Source: Paucilactobacillus nenjiangensis (GTDB lineage: Bacteria > Bacillota > Bacilli > Lactobacillales > Lactobacillaceae). Taken from it: DNA of 47,798 nt. Location: NCBI RefSeq assembly GCF_005405445.1, contig NZ_BJEB01000008.1:1-47798 (forward strand). Direction: 5' to 3'. Numbering within the stretch: the first letter of the stretch is position 1; each line of letters starts with the position of its first letter. Made by a program: the position numbers and the translations under genes. Positions 1 through 9,000 of the stretch are shown here, piece by piece. A model generated the notes under the pieces. That model made no database searches. It saw nothing but the letters and a program-made list of their open reading frames with translations, and was not told where the DNA came from.

Positions 1-80
1 ACCGCCGTATACGGAACCGTACGTACGGTGGTGTGAGAGGTCGGTAGCTGAACTAATCAACTGCCTCCTACTCGATTGGG
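1..80 (+). mobile_element. 3' end of a group II intron (domains V and VI)
   Basis: The first bases fold like group II intron domain V. CCGCCGTA pairs with TACGGTGG, a TACG/CGTA upper stem is capped by a GAAC tetraloop, and a two-base CG bulge lies on the 3' side. The CGC near the base would be the catalytic triad; CGC rather than AGC is the form known from some bacterial class C introns. A domain VI-like hairpin follows, with an A-containing internal loop around CTGAACTAATC, and the element seems to end near the ACTCGATT motif. The intron body and any reverse transcriptase lie to the left of the window. The exact 3' splice site is inferred. Confidence 0.72.
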
Positions 81-334
81 AAAAAGTTAAATTTTAAATC
101 ATTGGCAGGCAATGAAAAATATAAATATTTTATTTTAAAGGAAAATGAGGCAATTATTCGTACTTATACTATGTAGACTACTAACAAGTCTACCCTAACG
201 ATTTTAGTATCATTTTGTGCTCCTCATCAAAAAAATCTGATGTTCAGGGGGGGATACATCATGAAAACTAATGAAAGGAATCATTTGTTGAAATGGATAG
301 TTTACGACTATTCTGCTACATATGTCAGAATTAG
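81..334. other. Non-coding stretch right of the intron end
   Basis: No convincing gene is visible. A 7-bp inverted repeat (GTAGACT 173-179 with AGTCTAC 187-193) could be a weak hairpin. A run of G at 247-253 resembles a ribosome binding site ahead of an ATG at 261, but the 33-codon frame there runs into structured repeat copy 1 and is unsupported. Confidence 0.4.
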
Positions 335-444
335 AGTGAGCAATGAGTCGATTTGCAATTGAGTATAGTTTAATAAATTTGAATGAGTGGTTTGCTCATG
401 GAAATTTTATTAACTAGACGGAAATTGTAGACTCATTAAACACG
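335..444 (+). repeat. Double-stem structured repeat, copy 1
   Basis: The copy starts AGTG and ends CACG. The outer stem pairs AATGAGTC (342-349) with GACTCATT (430-437), and CAATT (356-360) with AATTG (423-427). The inner stem pairs AGTTTAATAAA (367-377) with TTTTATTAACT (405-415), and ATGAG with CTCAT. The two junctions carry the family motifs GAGTAT (361) and ACTAGACGGA (413-422). The motif strand is plus, the same direction as the terminator at 567-600. Stem sequences are unlike those of the other copies although the plan is the same. Confidence 0.75.
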
Positions 445-502
445 TTTCGGAAGTCACTAATATTTTAAATATTGTGATTGTTCTTGTACATGTGTTTAAG
501 AG

Positions 503-536
503 CAAAAAATAAAGCAATCGCATAAGCGACCGCTTT
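503..536 (-). terminator. Hairpin with T-run on the minus strand
   Basis: AAAGC (511-515) and TCGC (518-521) pair with GCGA (526-529) and GCTTT (532-536) around an ATAA loop. Read on the minus strand the hairpin is followed by a six-T run, so it could stop transcripts arriving from the aminotransferase side. Confidence 0.45.
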
Positions 537-566
537 AAACTCAACAAATGATACTGATGTTAGGTG

Positions 567-600
567 GAGGGTTAGCTGAAACCGCAGCTAACTCTCTTTT
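567..600 (+). terminator. Rho-independent terminator
   Basis: A 12-bp stem (GAGGGTTAGCTG 567-578 with CAGCTAACTCTC 585-596, one G-T pair) closes a six-base loop and is followed by TTTT. It would end a plus-strand transcript coming from the intron or beyond, so copy 1 of the structured repeat is probably transcribed from the plus strand. Confidence 0.75.
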
Positions 601-677
601 CATCTACCAATATAATACATAGTAGAATAAACATCAACTAATTAAATTTAGTGTTATTTTTAAATTCTTACGTACTA

Positions 678-706
678 TTTAACCGAGCTTGTCATCACTT
701 ATTTTT
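678..706. repeat. Direct repeat unit, left copy
   Basis: About 25 bases (TTAACCGAGCTTGTCATCAC and the following TTATTT) recur at 926-952 with two changes. On the minus strand each unit reads AAGTGATGA..AAGCTCG, which looks like a collapsed start and end of the structured repeat family. The pair brackets repeat copies 2 and 3. Confidence 0.6.
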
Positions 707-710
707 TAAA

Positions 711-828
711 CGTGCATTTCAAAGCAACTCCGTCACTTAACTAAAATAATGTAAATCGATTAAAATACAAATCTATTTACATTATTCTTCGCTAATTGCA
801 CCGAAGTTAATCGCTTTGAAACACACTC
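711..828 (-). repeat. Double-stem structured repeat, copy 2
   Basis: The motif strand is minus. The outer stem pairs TTTCAAAGC (717-725) with GCTTTGAAA (813-821). The inner stem pairs AATAATGTAAAT (745-756) with ATTTACATTATT (775-786). The junctions read GCGAAGAATAAT and ATTATTTTAGTTAAGTGACG on the minus strand. In the middle helix a T-G wobble appears on the minus strand where the plus strand would have a C-A mismatch, which favours the minus strand as the folded RNA. It lies downstream of the minus-strand aminotransferase gene and could also act as its terminator, since ATTTTAG follows the inner stem. Confidence 0.75.
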
Positions 829-840
829 TTATTTAACGGA

Positions 841-923
841 TTCAAAGCTCAATCAGTTCCGCCTAACTAAAAATATCTTAGTTACAGGAACCGTAACCAA
901 GCTACTTTCTGTTAGTGCTCACT
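841..923 (-). repeat. Double-stem structured repeat, copy 3 (short form)
   Basis: On the minus strand it starts AGTGAGCAC just after the aminotransferase gene. It has CGGTTCC pairing with GGAACTG (one G-T wobble) around a short AACTAA/TTAGTT inner hairpin, followed by the family junction TTAGTTAGGCGGAAC. The inner variable stem seen in other copies is nearly absent. Its end (CCGTTAAATAAGAGTG) runs straight into copy 2, so the two are in tandem. Confidence 0.65.
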
Positions 924-925
924 AA

Positions 926-955
926 TTAATCGAGCTTTTCATCACTTATTTACTA
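926..955. repeat. Direct repeat unit, right copy
   Basis: This is the partner of the unit at 678-706. It abuts and slightly overlaps the stop codon of the minus-strand aminotransferase gene, so the 3' end of that gene lies at the edge of the repeat cluster. Confidence 0.6.
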
Positions 956-2305
956 CCACACCATATTTTTTAATTCGTCGGGTAATTCAATTTTATTTTG
1001 TTTAAAATCTTCAAAAACTTCTTCCAGGATGGTAAAAACTTGATCAAGTTGATCACGAGTAATCACAAGTGGCGGCTGGAAGCGAAGTACATTGCCGGCA
1101 AGTTTAACCAAGATTAAGCCCTTTTGGAAGGCGCGAAAAATAATATGTGCAGCAGCATCATTATCGGGAATTTTTGATTCTTTATCTTTAACAATTTCAA
1201 TACCACCGTTGAGACCAAACATCCGCACATCGCCAATAAAGTCAAAACGAGCTTGGAGTTTTAAAAATTGGGCTTTGGCATATTCACCATCGATAGTGGA
1301 TTTTTCAGCGAGTTTTTCGTCTCGGATAACATCGAGTACGGCAGATGAAGCAGCTGCACAAACTGGGTTACCGCCTGCAGTGAAAACATGCGCAGAAGTA
1401 CCAAGTGAGTTCATAATATCATCTTTACCGATTACAGCGCTGAGAGGCATGCCAGCAGCGATTGACTTACCTGTTGAAATTAAGTCAGGCTCAATCCCGA
1501 AATGTTCAATTGACCACATTTTTCCGGCGCGGCCAAGTCCTTGATTGATTTCGTCAACGGCAAATAAAATGCCATTTTCCTGACAAAAGTCATAGATGGC
1601 GTGCATATATTCAGCGGGTGGTTTGATGATTCCAGAGTCCCCCTGAATTGGTTCAATTAAGACACAGGCCACTTCTTCAGCTGGTAAGTAAGTATTGAAG
1701 GGACGCATGAAATCGGCCAAATAACGCATGGCGATATCATGTTCAGTTTCATTAGGATAATGACGATATAAATCAGGAAAGGGAACGTGTACGATATTGG
1801 GCACCAATGGACCGACTTTGCGAACCATATCCACGTCGCAGGCGCCAACTGATAATGCGCCAAAAGTTGAACCATGATAACTGCCTTCAAAGGACACGAC
1901 ATAAGAACGACCGGTAGCTGCACGAGCAAATTTGATAATGCCGTCGTTTGCGTCAGAACCGGAAGTACCGAAAGCAACTTTATGTTTGCCATCACCGGGC
2001 GCTAGATTAGCTAAGCGTTCCGCCAAAGCAATACTGGTTGGATTGGTAAAATAGCCGGCATCATAACTGACGAGTTCGTTAATTTGACGCTGCATGGCTT
2101 CAACCACGTGGGGATGATTGTGACCAACATTCATGGCAGATGCACTACCAAGTAAATCGATATATTGCTTACCTTCAACGTCAGTCACCTCAGCACCGCG
2201 AGCTTCTTTGACGACGAGATTATAATATTGAATAATTCCGGTCGGTGCCACATTGTCCATATTTTGATGGAAAAGTTGGTCGCCTAAATCGTTTTCCCAA
2301 GCCAT
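953..2305 (-). CDS. Isoleucine 2-epimerase-like class III aminotransferase
   Basis: A 450-residue fold-type I PLP enzyme of the GABA aminotransferase class. The sequence resembles the isoleucine 2-epimerase of Lactobacillus buchneri, also about 450 residues, which racemises branched-chain amino acids at C2 (L-Ile to D-allo-Ile). Visible landmarks are YYNLV near residue 28, the phosphate-binding GTSGSDAND around 113-121, the SYHGST motif near 142, the PLP-ring aspartate in VDEINQGLGR (about 251), and the Schiff-base lysine in STGKS at residue 280, the position of the catalytic lysine in the L. buchneri enzyme. A GAGG Shine-Dalgarno site precedes the ATG. The gene is monocistronic, divergent from addB, and followed by repeat copies 3 and 2. 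A 4-aminobutyrate or other omega-amino acid aminotransferase is the alternative. Confidence 0.85.
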   Translation of the reverse strand: MAWENDLGDQLFHQNMDNVAPTGIIQYYNLVVKEARGAEVTDVEGKQYIDLLGSASAMNVGHNHPHVVEAMQRQINELVSYDAGYFTNPTSIALAERLANLAPGDGKHKVAFGTSGSDANDGIIKFARAATGRSYVVSFEGSYHGSTFGALSVGACDVDMVRKVGPLVPNIVHVPFPDLYRHYPNETEHDIAMRYLADFMRPFNTYLPAEEVACVLIEPIQGDSGIIKPPAEYMHAIYDFCQENGILFAVDEINQGLGRAGKMWSIEHFGIEPDLISTGKSIAAGMPLSAVIGKDDIMNSLGTSAHVFTAGGNPVCAAASSAVLDVIRDEKLAEKSTIDGEYAKAQFLKLQARFDFIGDVRMFGLNGGIEIVKDKESKIPDNDAAAHIIFRAFQKGLILVKLAGNVLRFQPPLVITRDQLDQVFTILEEVFEDFKQNKIELPDELKNMVW

Positions 2306-2342
2306 GATATTTCCTCATTTCTTTTTAATGTAATTATTATCA

Positions 2343-2371
2343 ATCATACCGATATTAATTTTTTAATTCAA
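2343..2371 (-). promoter_or_regulatory. Sigma-A promoter of the aminotransferase gene
   Basis: On the minus strand TTGAAT (plus 2366-2371) is followed after 17 bases by TATGAT (plus 2343-2348), a good vegetative promoter about 40 bases upstream of the start codon. Confidence 0.6.
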
Positions 2372-2461
2372 CTATATCAATGCTAAAATAATGGTGATAG
2401 TTTTTTGAAAAATATAGGGCACATTTAAGCATTGAACATGTGTTGCAAAGGGGAGTTATTG

Positions 2462-5400
2462 ATGAGCTTAGGATTTGTTTTAGGAACTGCAGCGATGGAT
2501 CATCAACAGGCCATGGTGGAACGCTTGGCTGAAGATATGGAAAAATTTCCCAATGATCAGTTCTATTATCTAGTTCCCAACCATATTAAGTTTGAATCTG
2601 AGTTGGACGTTCTGTCACGTCTGGGAAAACTGCAGGGTGATGAGGCCGACATGTACGCCCAATCCAAGTTGCAGGTGTTGTCATTTAGCCGCTTGGCTTG
2701 GTTCTTTTTACGCAATACGGCAGGGTATCAAGTACCACGGATTTCGACTAACGGTTTGAACATGTTAGTCTTTCAAATTATGAAAAAACATCAAGGTGAG
2801 CTGAAATTGTATGCAGGTGAAGCTGACCAAGCTGGTTTTGTTGGGGAAGTTACACGACAATTAGAAGAACTGAAGCAAGCCAATATTAGCGCTGATGATT
2901 TGGCACAGTTAGCCAATCAAGTAACTCAAACTAATCAAACGCTGAACGCTAAATTACACGATTTAGTGATTATTTATCGTGAATACGAACTTGCGATGGT
3001 GGGTCAATATTTAGGTAATTCGGAAATGTATCAACAGTTAGCTGACTTTTTAGAAAGTAATGATTTTAGCCATGCCCATTTTTATTTGGATCGATTCTCC
3101 CAATTCACGGCCAGCGAGCTAAATATCGCAACTGCATTAATTAAACAAGCTAAGACGGTGGTGATGGCTTTAGAATTAGATAAACCTGCTATCCAAGATG
3201 TACCCGATGTCAATGATATGTTTGTGGAATCTGGTAAACTGTACCATCGCTTGTATAATGTTGCGGAAACTTTCCACGTGCACCATGAGTTTGATACGTA
3301 TGCTAAAGTTTCACGTGTAACATCGGACCTAAAACAAGTTGAAGATTTACTCATTGCAGATGCGAAGATGGCACAAATTGCACCGACAAAGTTAGCTGAT
3401 CAATCATCCGTGACGGTTTTTACAGCTGATAGCAGATTGACGGAATTACGACAAGTGGCGCGGCAAATTCGTCAATTAGTGGCCACTGGTAAATATCGTT
3501 ATCGTGATTTTCTGATTTTAACGAAACATATGGATGTGTATAGTTCTGCCCTACTACCAACGTTTAAGCAATTTGATATTCCGGTTTTTGATGACCACGA
3601 AAAATTAATGAATGATCATCCGTTGGTGGCGCTATTAAATGCGCTTTTCAATGTGAAGAGTCATTACTATCGTCATGCCGATGTCATGCAACTGTTGAAA
3701 ACTGAATTATTAATTCCCCAAGTTGATGGTAAATCTATGTCAGCCACAGATTTTCGGGATGCATTGGCTATTACTGAAAATTGGTTATTAAAAACGGGAT
3801 TTCATGGTGAAACATGGGTACGTAAAGATGACTGGCAGTACTTCCAATTCAGAGACAACGATATGGGTGTACAGTCAGACAAAGTTGAAACTGCGACTCG
3901 CCAAATTAACTTAATTCGCCACTACATTAAAGAAATTTTACCACCATTCTTTAAAAAACTGGATGCGGCGGTGACCGGTACGCAAGCTGCCACCGTCCTC
4001 TATCAATTTTTAATTGACGTAGGGGTCGACGAACAGCTAAAGGCTTGGTATCAAGAACAAAATGAGGCGGGTAATCTTGAAGTAGCGGACCAAGCTCAAC
4101 AAGTTTGGCAGACTTTCTGCGGTACGTTAGATGAGTTTGTGGCCATTTTAGGTGAGCAACCATTTGACGTTGATGACTTTAATAATCTAATGCAAGCAGG
4201 CTTTGATTCAGCAACCTACTCACAAATTCCGTCGACTTTAGATCAAGTAGTGATTTCAGAAATTGGGATTGTCCAGAGTCAGAAGAAACGGGTCGTGTTT
4301 GTGGTTGGCGCCAATGATCAGGTGATGCCAGAAGCTAGTAGCACACAGTTACTCCTATCAGATCAAGATAAGGAAACTTTTGAAGGCCTGTTAGACGATA
4401 CGCAATTTTTACCTGCCGGGAACATCGACCAGTTAGTGAATGAATCGTTTGTCAATTACCTAGCGTTAGTGAATGGCAATGAACGGCTAATTATTTCTTT
4501 TGCCACAATGGATGATGATGGTCACGAATATAAGATGTCACCTTACACGATTTCTTTAATGAATCACTTTGGCTTGCAGGCAGCTAAATATCAAACTTCG
4601 CCACAGATTACAGATCATAAAGCTGCACAATATGTTGGGACTCCTTCGTCAACCTTAAGTGTGTTGGTCAGAGTACAACGGTTAGCGCTAGATTTAAAAA
4701 CCGTTAAAAATAATGCCTGGCGGTTTATTGATAACTACCTAAAACATAATTCAGCATTTCAAAATCATTATCATCGTTCGATGGGTGGACTGATTTATCA
4801 TAATCAACCGGTCGCTTTGAAACCTGATATCGTTAATGGTTTGTATGGGGATACGATTCGCACTTCAGTTTCCAAACTCGAAGAATTTTATCAAAATGAA
4901 TATGCTTACTTTTTAAAATTTGGTTTGAAGCTTCAAGAACGAGATGAATTTGAATTAACGGCCGCCAATTCAGGAGAACTATTCCATAGTGTTCTGGATG
5001 GGTTTATTAAGGAACTGGTGAAAAAAGGGCAAACAATTAGGACCGTTTCGATGGACGAAATTAATGAAATGATTCCGCGAATTACCCAGGAAATCATTCA
5101 ACAACCGCAGTTTATGATCCTTAATAGTTCACATCGGATGAATTATATTGGCCTCCAATTACAAGCCACAGTATTACAAATTGCGCAGACATTAAAACAG
5201 CAAAGCCTTAAATCAAGAATGGATCCATTACGGTCCGAAGTGATGTTTGGTGACATTAATGGTCAAACCGGAATCCCAGGACTTAATTTCGACTTGGACA
5301 ATGGAAAGCAAGTGCGTGTGCGTGGAAAAATTGATCGAATCGACACCATGATTGCAGACAAACAAAATTTTGCTGGAATTGTGGACTATAAGTCGGGTGA

Positions 5401-6010
5401 CAAAGATGTTAAATTTTCTGAAGTCTATGCTGGGTTAGCCATGCAAATGATGACTTATCTGAATGTGTTACAAAAGGATACTAGTCAATTAGGTATTGAT
5501 GGAAGTGTCCTGTCGAGTGCCTTATATTTACACATTCAAAATCCCACCTTTAAATTGGCGGATATGAAAACCAATCTGGAAACTGCACGACTGAAGGCTA
5601 ATATGTACAAAGGTATCTTGATTAAGGATCCATCGTTGCTTGATTCGATTGATTTATCATTAAATGGGGATGAAGCTGGCAAATCATTGGTTTTTCCACT
5701 TTCATTTAATAAAAGTGAAGATAAAAATGGTAGTCGCTTAGGCAGTAATAGCAGTTTAATTACCCGTGAGCAATTACAATTATTATTGGATCGAAATGAA
5801 GAACGGATTATTAATGCGGCAAATAAAATCTTTGCCGGCTCGGTTGAATTAAATCCAGCACGCTACAATCAAAAGAAAACTGCCTTGCAATATTCACCAT
5901 ATAAAGACATTTTCCAATTTGACGCAATGTTACCAGATAACAACTATCACGACATTGAACTACCAGCAAATAAAGACTTTTTTAAATTGCTTAAGGAGGA
6001 CGGTAAATAA
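2462..6010 (+). CDS. addB: AddB/RexB subunit of the recombinational nuclease-helicase
   Basis: A protein of 1182 residues, the usual size for AddB/RexB of lactic acid bacteria. With AddA it processes double-strand DNA breaks and generates 3' tails for RecA. The N-terminus (FVLGTAAMDHQ) sits where a Walker A loop would be but lacks GKT, as in RexB. The C-terminal RecB-type nuclease core is seen in GIVDYKSGD (around residue 980). In the stretch where Bacillus AddB has its last three Fe-S cysteines this protein reads ALQYSPYKDIFQFD, with no cysteine. I take the ATG at 2462 because AAAGGGGAG ends seven bases before it; an in-frame TTG at 2432 has no such site. It overlaps addA by one base (TAATG). 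Confidence 0.93.
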   Translation: MSLGFVLGTAAMDHQQAMVERLAEDMEKFPNDQFYYLVPNHIKFESELDVLSRLGKLQGDEADMYAQSKLQVLSFSRLAWFFLRNTAGYQVPRISTNGLNMLVFQIMKKHQGELKLYAGEADQAGFVGEVTRQLEELKQANISADDLAQLANQVTQTNQTLNAKLHDLVIIYREYELAMVGQYLGNSEMYQQLADFLESNDFSHAHFYLDRFSQFTASELNIATALIKQAKTVVMALELDKPAIQDVPDVNDMFVESGKLYHRLYNVAETFHVHHEFDTYAKVSRVTSDLKQVEDLLIADAKMAQIAPTKLADQSSVTVFTADSRLTELRQVARQIRQLVATGKYRYRDFLILTKHMDVYSSALLPTFKQFDIPVFDDHEKLMNDHPLVALLNALFNVKSHYYRHADVMQLLKTELLIPQVDGKSMSATDFRDALAITENWLLKTGFHGETWVRKDDWQYFQFRDNDMGVQSDKVETATRQINLIRHYIKEILPPFFKKLDAAVTGTQAATVLYQFLIDVGVDEQLKAWYQEQNEAGNLEVADQAQQVWQTFCGTLDEFVAILGEQPFDVDDFNNLMQAGFDSATYSQIPSTLDQVVISEIGIVQSQKKRVVFVVGANDQVMPEASSTQLLLSDQDKETFEGLLDDTQFLPAGNIDQLVNESFVNYLALVNGNERLIISFATMDDDGHEYKMSPYTISLMNHFGLQAAKYQTSPQITDHKAAQYVGTPSSTLSVLVRVQRLALDLKTVKNNAWRFIDNYLKHNSAFQNHYHRSMGGLIYHNQPVALKPDIVNGLYGDTIRTSVSKLEEFYQNEYAYFLKFGLKLQERDEFELTAANSGELFHSVLDGFIKELVKKGQTIRTVSMDEINEMIPRITQEIIQQPQFMILNSSHRMNYIGLQLQATVLQIAQTLKQQSLKSRMDPLRSEVMFGDINGQTGIPGLNFDLDNGKQVRVRGKIDRIDTMIADKQNFAGIVDYKSGDKDVKFSEVYAGLAMQMMTYLNVLQKDTSQLGIDGSVLSSALYLHIQNPTFKLADMKTNLETARLKANMYKGILIKDPSLLDSIDLSLNGDEAGKSLVFPLSFNKSEDKNGSRLGSNSSLITREQLQLLLDRNEERIINAANKIFAGSVELNPARYNQKKTALQYSPYKDIFQFDAMLPDNNYHDIELPANKDFFKLLKEDGK

Positions 6011-9000
6011 TGGCAACTCACTTTACAGACCATCAATTACAAGCGATTGAAGATGGTAATCAAAATATCTTAGTTTCCGCCTCCGCTGGCTCAGGTAAAA
6101 CATCAGTCCTCGTTGAACGAGTAATTCAAAAACTGTTACATCATGAAAATATTGATGAGCTATTAGTGGTTACTTTTACTGACGCTGCCGCGAAGGGAAT
6201 GCGCGATCGAATTGCTAAAGCATTACGCAAAACTATTGACGCAACTGATGATGATCAATTAAAAGCCCACCTTAAAATTCAAATTAACCGTTTAGCTGTT
6301 GCAGATATTAGTACACTGCACTCATTTTGTTTGCATCTCATCAAGCAATATTACTATGTGATTGACTTGGATCCACAATTTAGATTAATGACTGATGAAA
6401 CTGAGAAACAGTTATTGCGTGAAAGCGTCTGGGATGATGTACGCGAAGAATTTTATGCCCAAAATAATGATGTTTTTGAACGTTTAACGCAAAACTTCTC
6501 TAATGATCGCAGTGATGACGGGTTGACAGAAGTGGTACAAAAGGTCGATGAATTTGCTAATGCGACACCAGACCCAGAAAAGTGGTTAAATGCTTTAGTT
6601 AAATCTTATCAATTAGATGATGCCAATTTTGTCGAGACTAGCCTATACCAGCAACAGTTATTACCAATATTATTGGAAGAGCTACAGCAAGCAGAATCAG
6701 AACTAGAGATGGCGATTAATGCCGCTGGGGAAGATGTGTTTGATAAACCGCGGATTATTTTGGAAAATGAAATGGCTCAATTACAGGGAATTGTGTTCTC
6801 GGTTAAAAATGACACGTGGAATAAAAGTTTCGAGTTGTTTCATAATTGTGAGTTCAAAAAATTCTTGGGCCCTCGAAAAAATTCTGATCCAGATGCCGCA
6901 GCTGCGTTTGAACCAATTAAGGAAGCACGTAATCATGCCAAAGCTATCATTTTGAAACTGAAGGATATGTATTTTCTTCAAAATGAAGCCGATGTAAAAA
7001 ATGTTACACGTGAAACAGAAATCCTGGTTGCAAAGTTAGTGGAAGTTGTCAAAGCTTATCGGGTGGCGTTTGCGGCAGAAAAGCAACTGAAACATACACT
7101 TGACTTTAACGATTTGGAACATTTTGCCTATCAAATATTAACGAATGAATCACCCGAAGGCCAAGCAGTGGTTGAACAGTTAAAGTCGCATTATACCGAA
7201 GTAATGGTCGATGAGTATCAAGATACGAATCAATTACAGGAAAGTATTTTGCAACAAATTGTCAGTAAAGAACCGGGCAATATGTTTATGGTTGGGGATG
7301 TGAAGCAATCAATTTACCAGTTTAGACAAGCCGACCCTAGCTTATTTATGGGTAAATATGATCAATATCGGCAGTCATCTAACGCCGATGGTGAAGCAAT
7401 TGTGTTGGCAGAAAACTTTCGCTCGGTCGGGAATGTAATTAATTTTACCAACTTGATTTTTGAACAATTGATGGATTCTAACGTTGGCGAAATGGAATAT
7501 GATGATGATGCTCATTTAAAATTTGGGGCAGTGAATGATTATGATTCAACCAAGGATGCACCTGCTGAAATTTTGTTATATGAATCAAATTCAGTCAAAG
7601 AAGAATCGAATAATGATACTGAAGATGCCGATGATAGTACTGATGAAAATATCGATAAAACAGTCGGGGAAGCCGTCATGGTCGGTCAACGAATTAAAAG
7701 GATGGTCCAAGAACACGAGACGGTGATTGATCGTTCAACTGGTCAAGATCGTCCAATTGAGTACGGAGATATTGCGATTTTGGTTGCATCACGTTCAAAT
7801 AACCCAGTGATTGAAGAACAATTTGGTTTGTTAGGAATTCCAGTCACCCTGAGTGGCTCGGAAAACTATTTTCAAGCTACTGAAGTCCGCATTATGATGT
7901 CAGTATTACGGATTATCGATAACCCATATCAAGATATCCCGTTAGTGGCAGTTTTACGTTCTCCAATTGTGGGATTGGATGAAAATGAATTAGCCTACTT
8001 GAGAATTCAAAATAAAACTGATCAATATTACCAAGCGCTGCAAGATTTTGCTCACAGAACAACAGCTCAAAATGATGAATTTGGTCAGCGATTGCATGAA
8101 AAAATCACTAAGTTTTTGACCCAGCTCGATCAGTTTAAACAAATTGCAAAGCAAAATCGGCTTGTTGACTTAATTTGGTCTATTTTTGAAGAAACTGGTT
8201 TTCTTGATTATGTGGGTGGAATGCCGGGAGGACGGCAACGTCAGGCTAATCTGCATGCTCTTTATAATCGCGCACATGATTATGAGCAGAGCAGTTTTAA
8301 AGGAATCTTCCAATTTGTTCGCTTCATTAATCAAATGCAGAAAAAGGAACAAGATTTAGCTGAAGCACAGACCCAGGTTGATACGAATACGGTTAATGTG
8401 ATGACGATTCATGGGAGCAAGGGGCTTGAATTTCCAGTGGTGATTTTGATGAATACGACTGGACAATTTAATCGAAGTGATTTTCAAAAATCATCGTTTA
8501 TTTTGGATGGTAAAAAAGGCATTGGGATTACTTATCTAGATCCGCAACGAATCAAAATTGATACGATTCAAAAACAACTATTGAAGGACGATAAGAATCG
8601 AAAGAACCAAGCCGAAGAAATGCGACTGTTGTATGTGGCGTTAACACGTGCCGAACAGCGTTTGATTATTACTGGCAAAGCGCCTAGTGGAATTAAAAAG
8701 GTAGAGAGTTGGGAGTCCGCTTTTCAGGCGACTCAATTACCGTTACCTCCGCAACTTAGGTTGAATGCTAATAATTTTATGCAGTGGATTGGAATGGCCA
8801 TTGCCCGGCATCCAAGCTTTAAATCGCATTTAGTTTCAGGTTACGCTCCGTTACCAAATTTAAATGAAGACAAGTCTAAATTTACATTTAATATTGTCAC
8901 TGAAGCCGATTTGGGCATTAGCGAAACGCAACCTAACACGATTGAAGTAAATGAAGAAACCGACGAAGAACAAGTACAATTGACTATTGAACAACAAAAT

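Noticed and set aside
261-362. A 33-codon frame with a G-rich ribosome-like site
   Set aside because: It runs into structured repeat copy 1 at 335, has no recognisable features, and the poly-G run is not a typical Shine-Dalgarno site.
1092-1544. A 150-codon frame on the plus strand opposite the aminotransferase gene
   Set aside because: The minus-strand frame encodes a clear family member with catalytic lysine; the plus-strand product has no recognisable pattern and no ribosome site.
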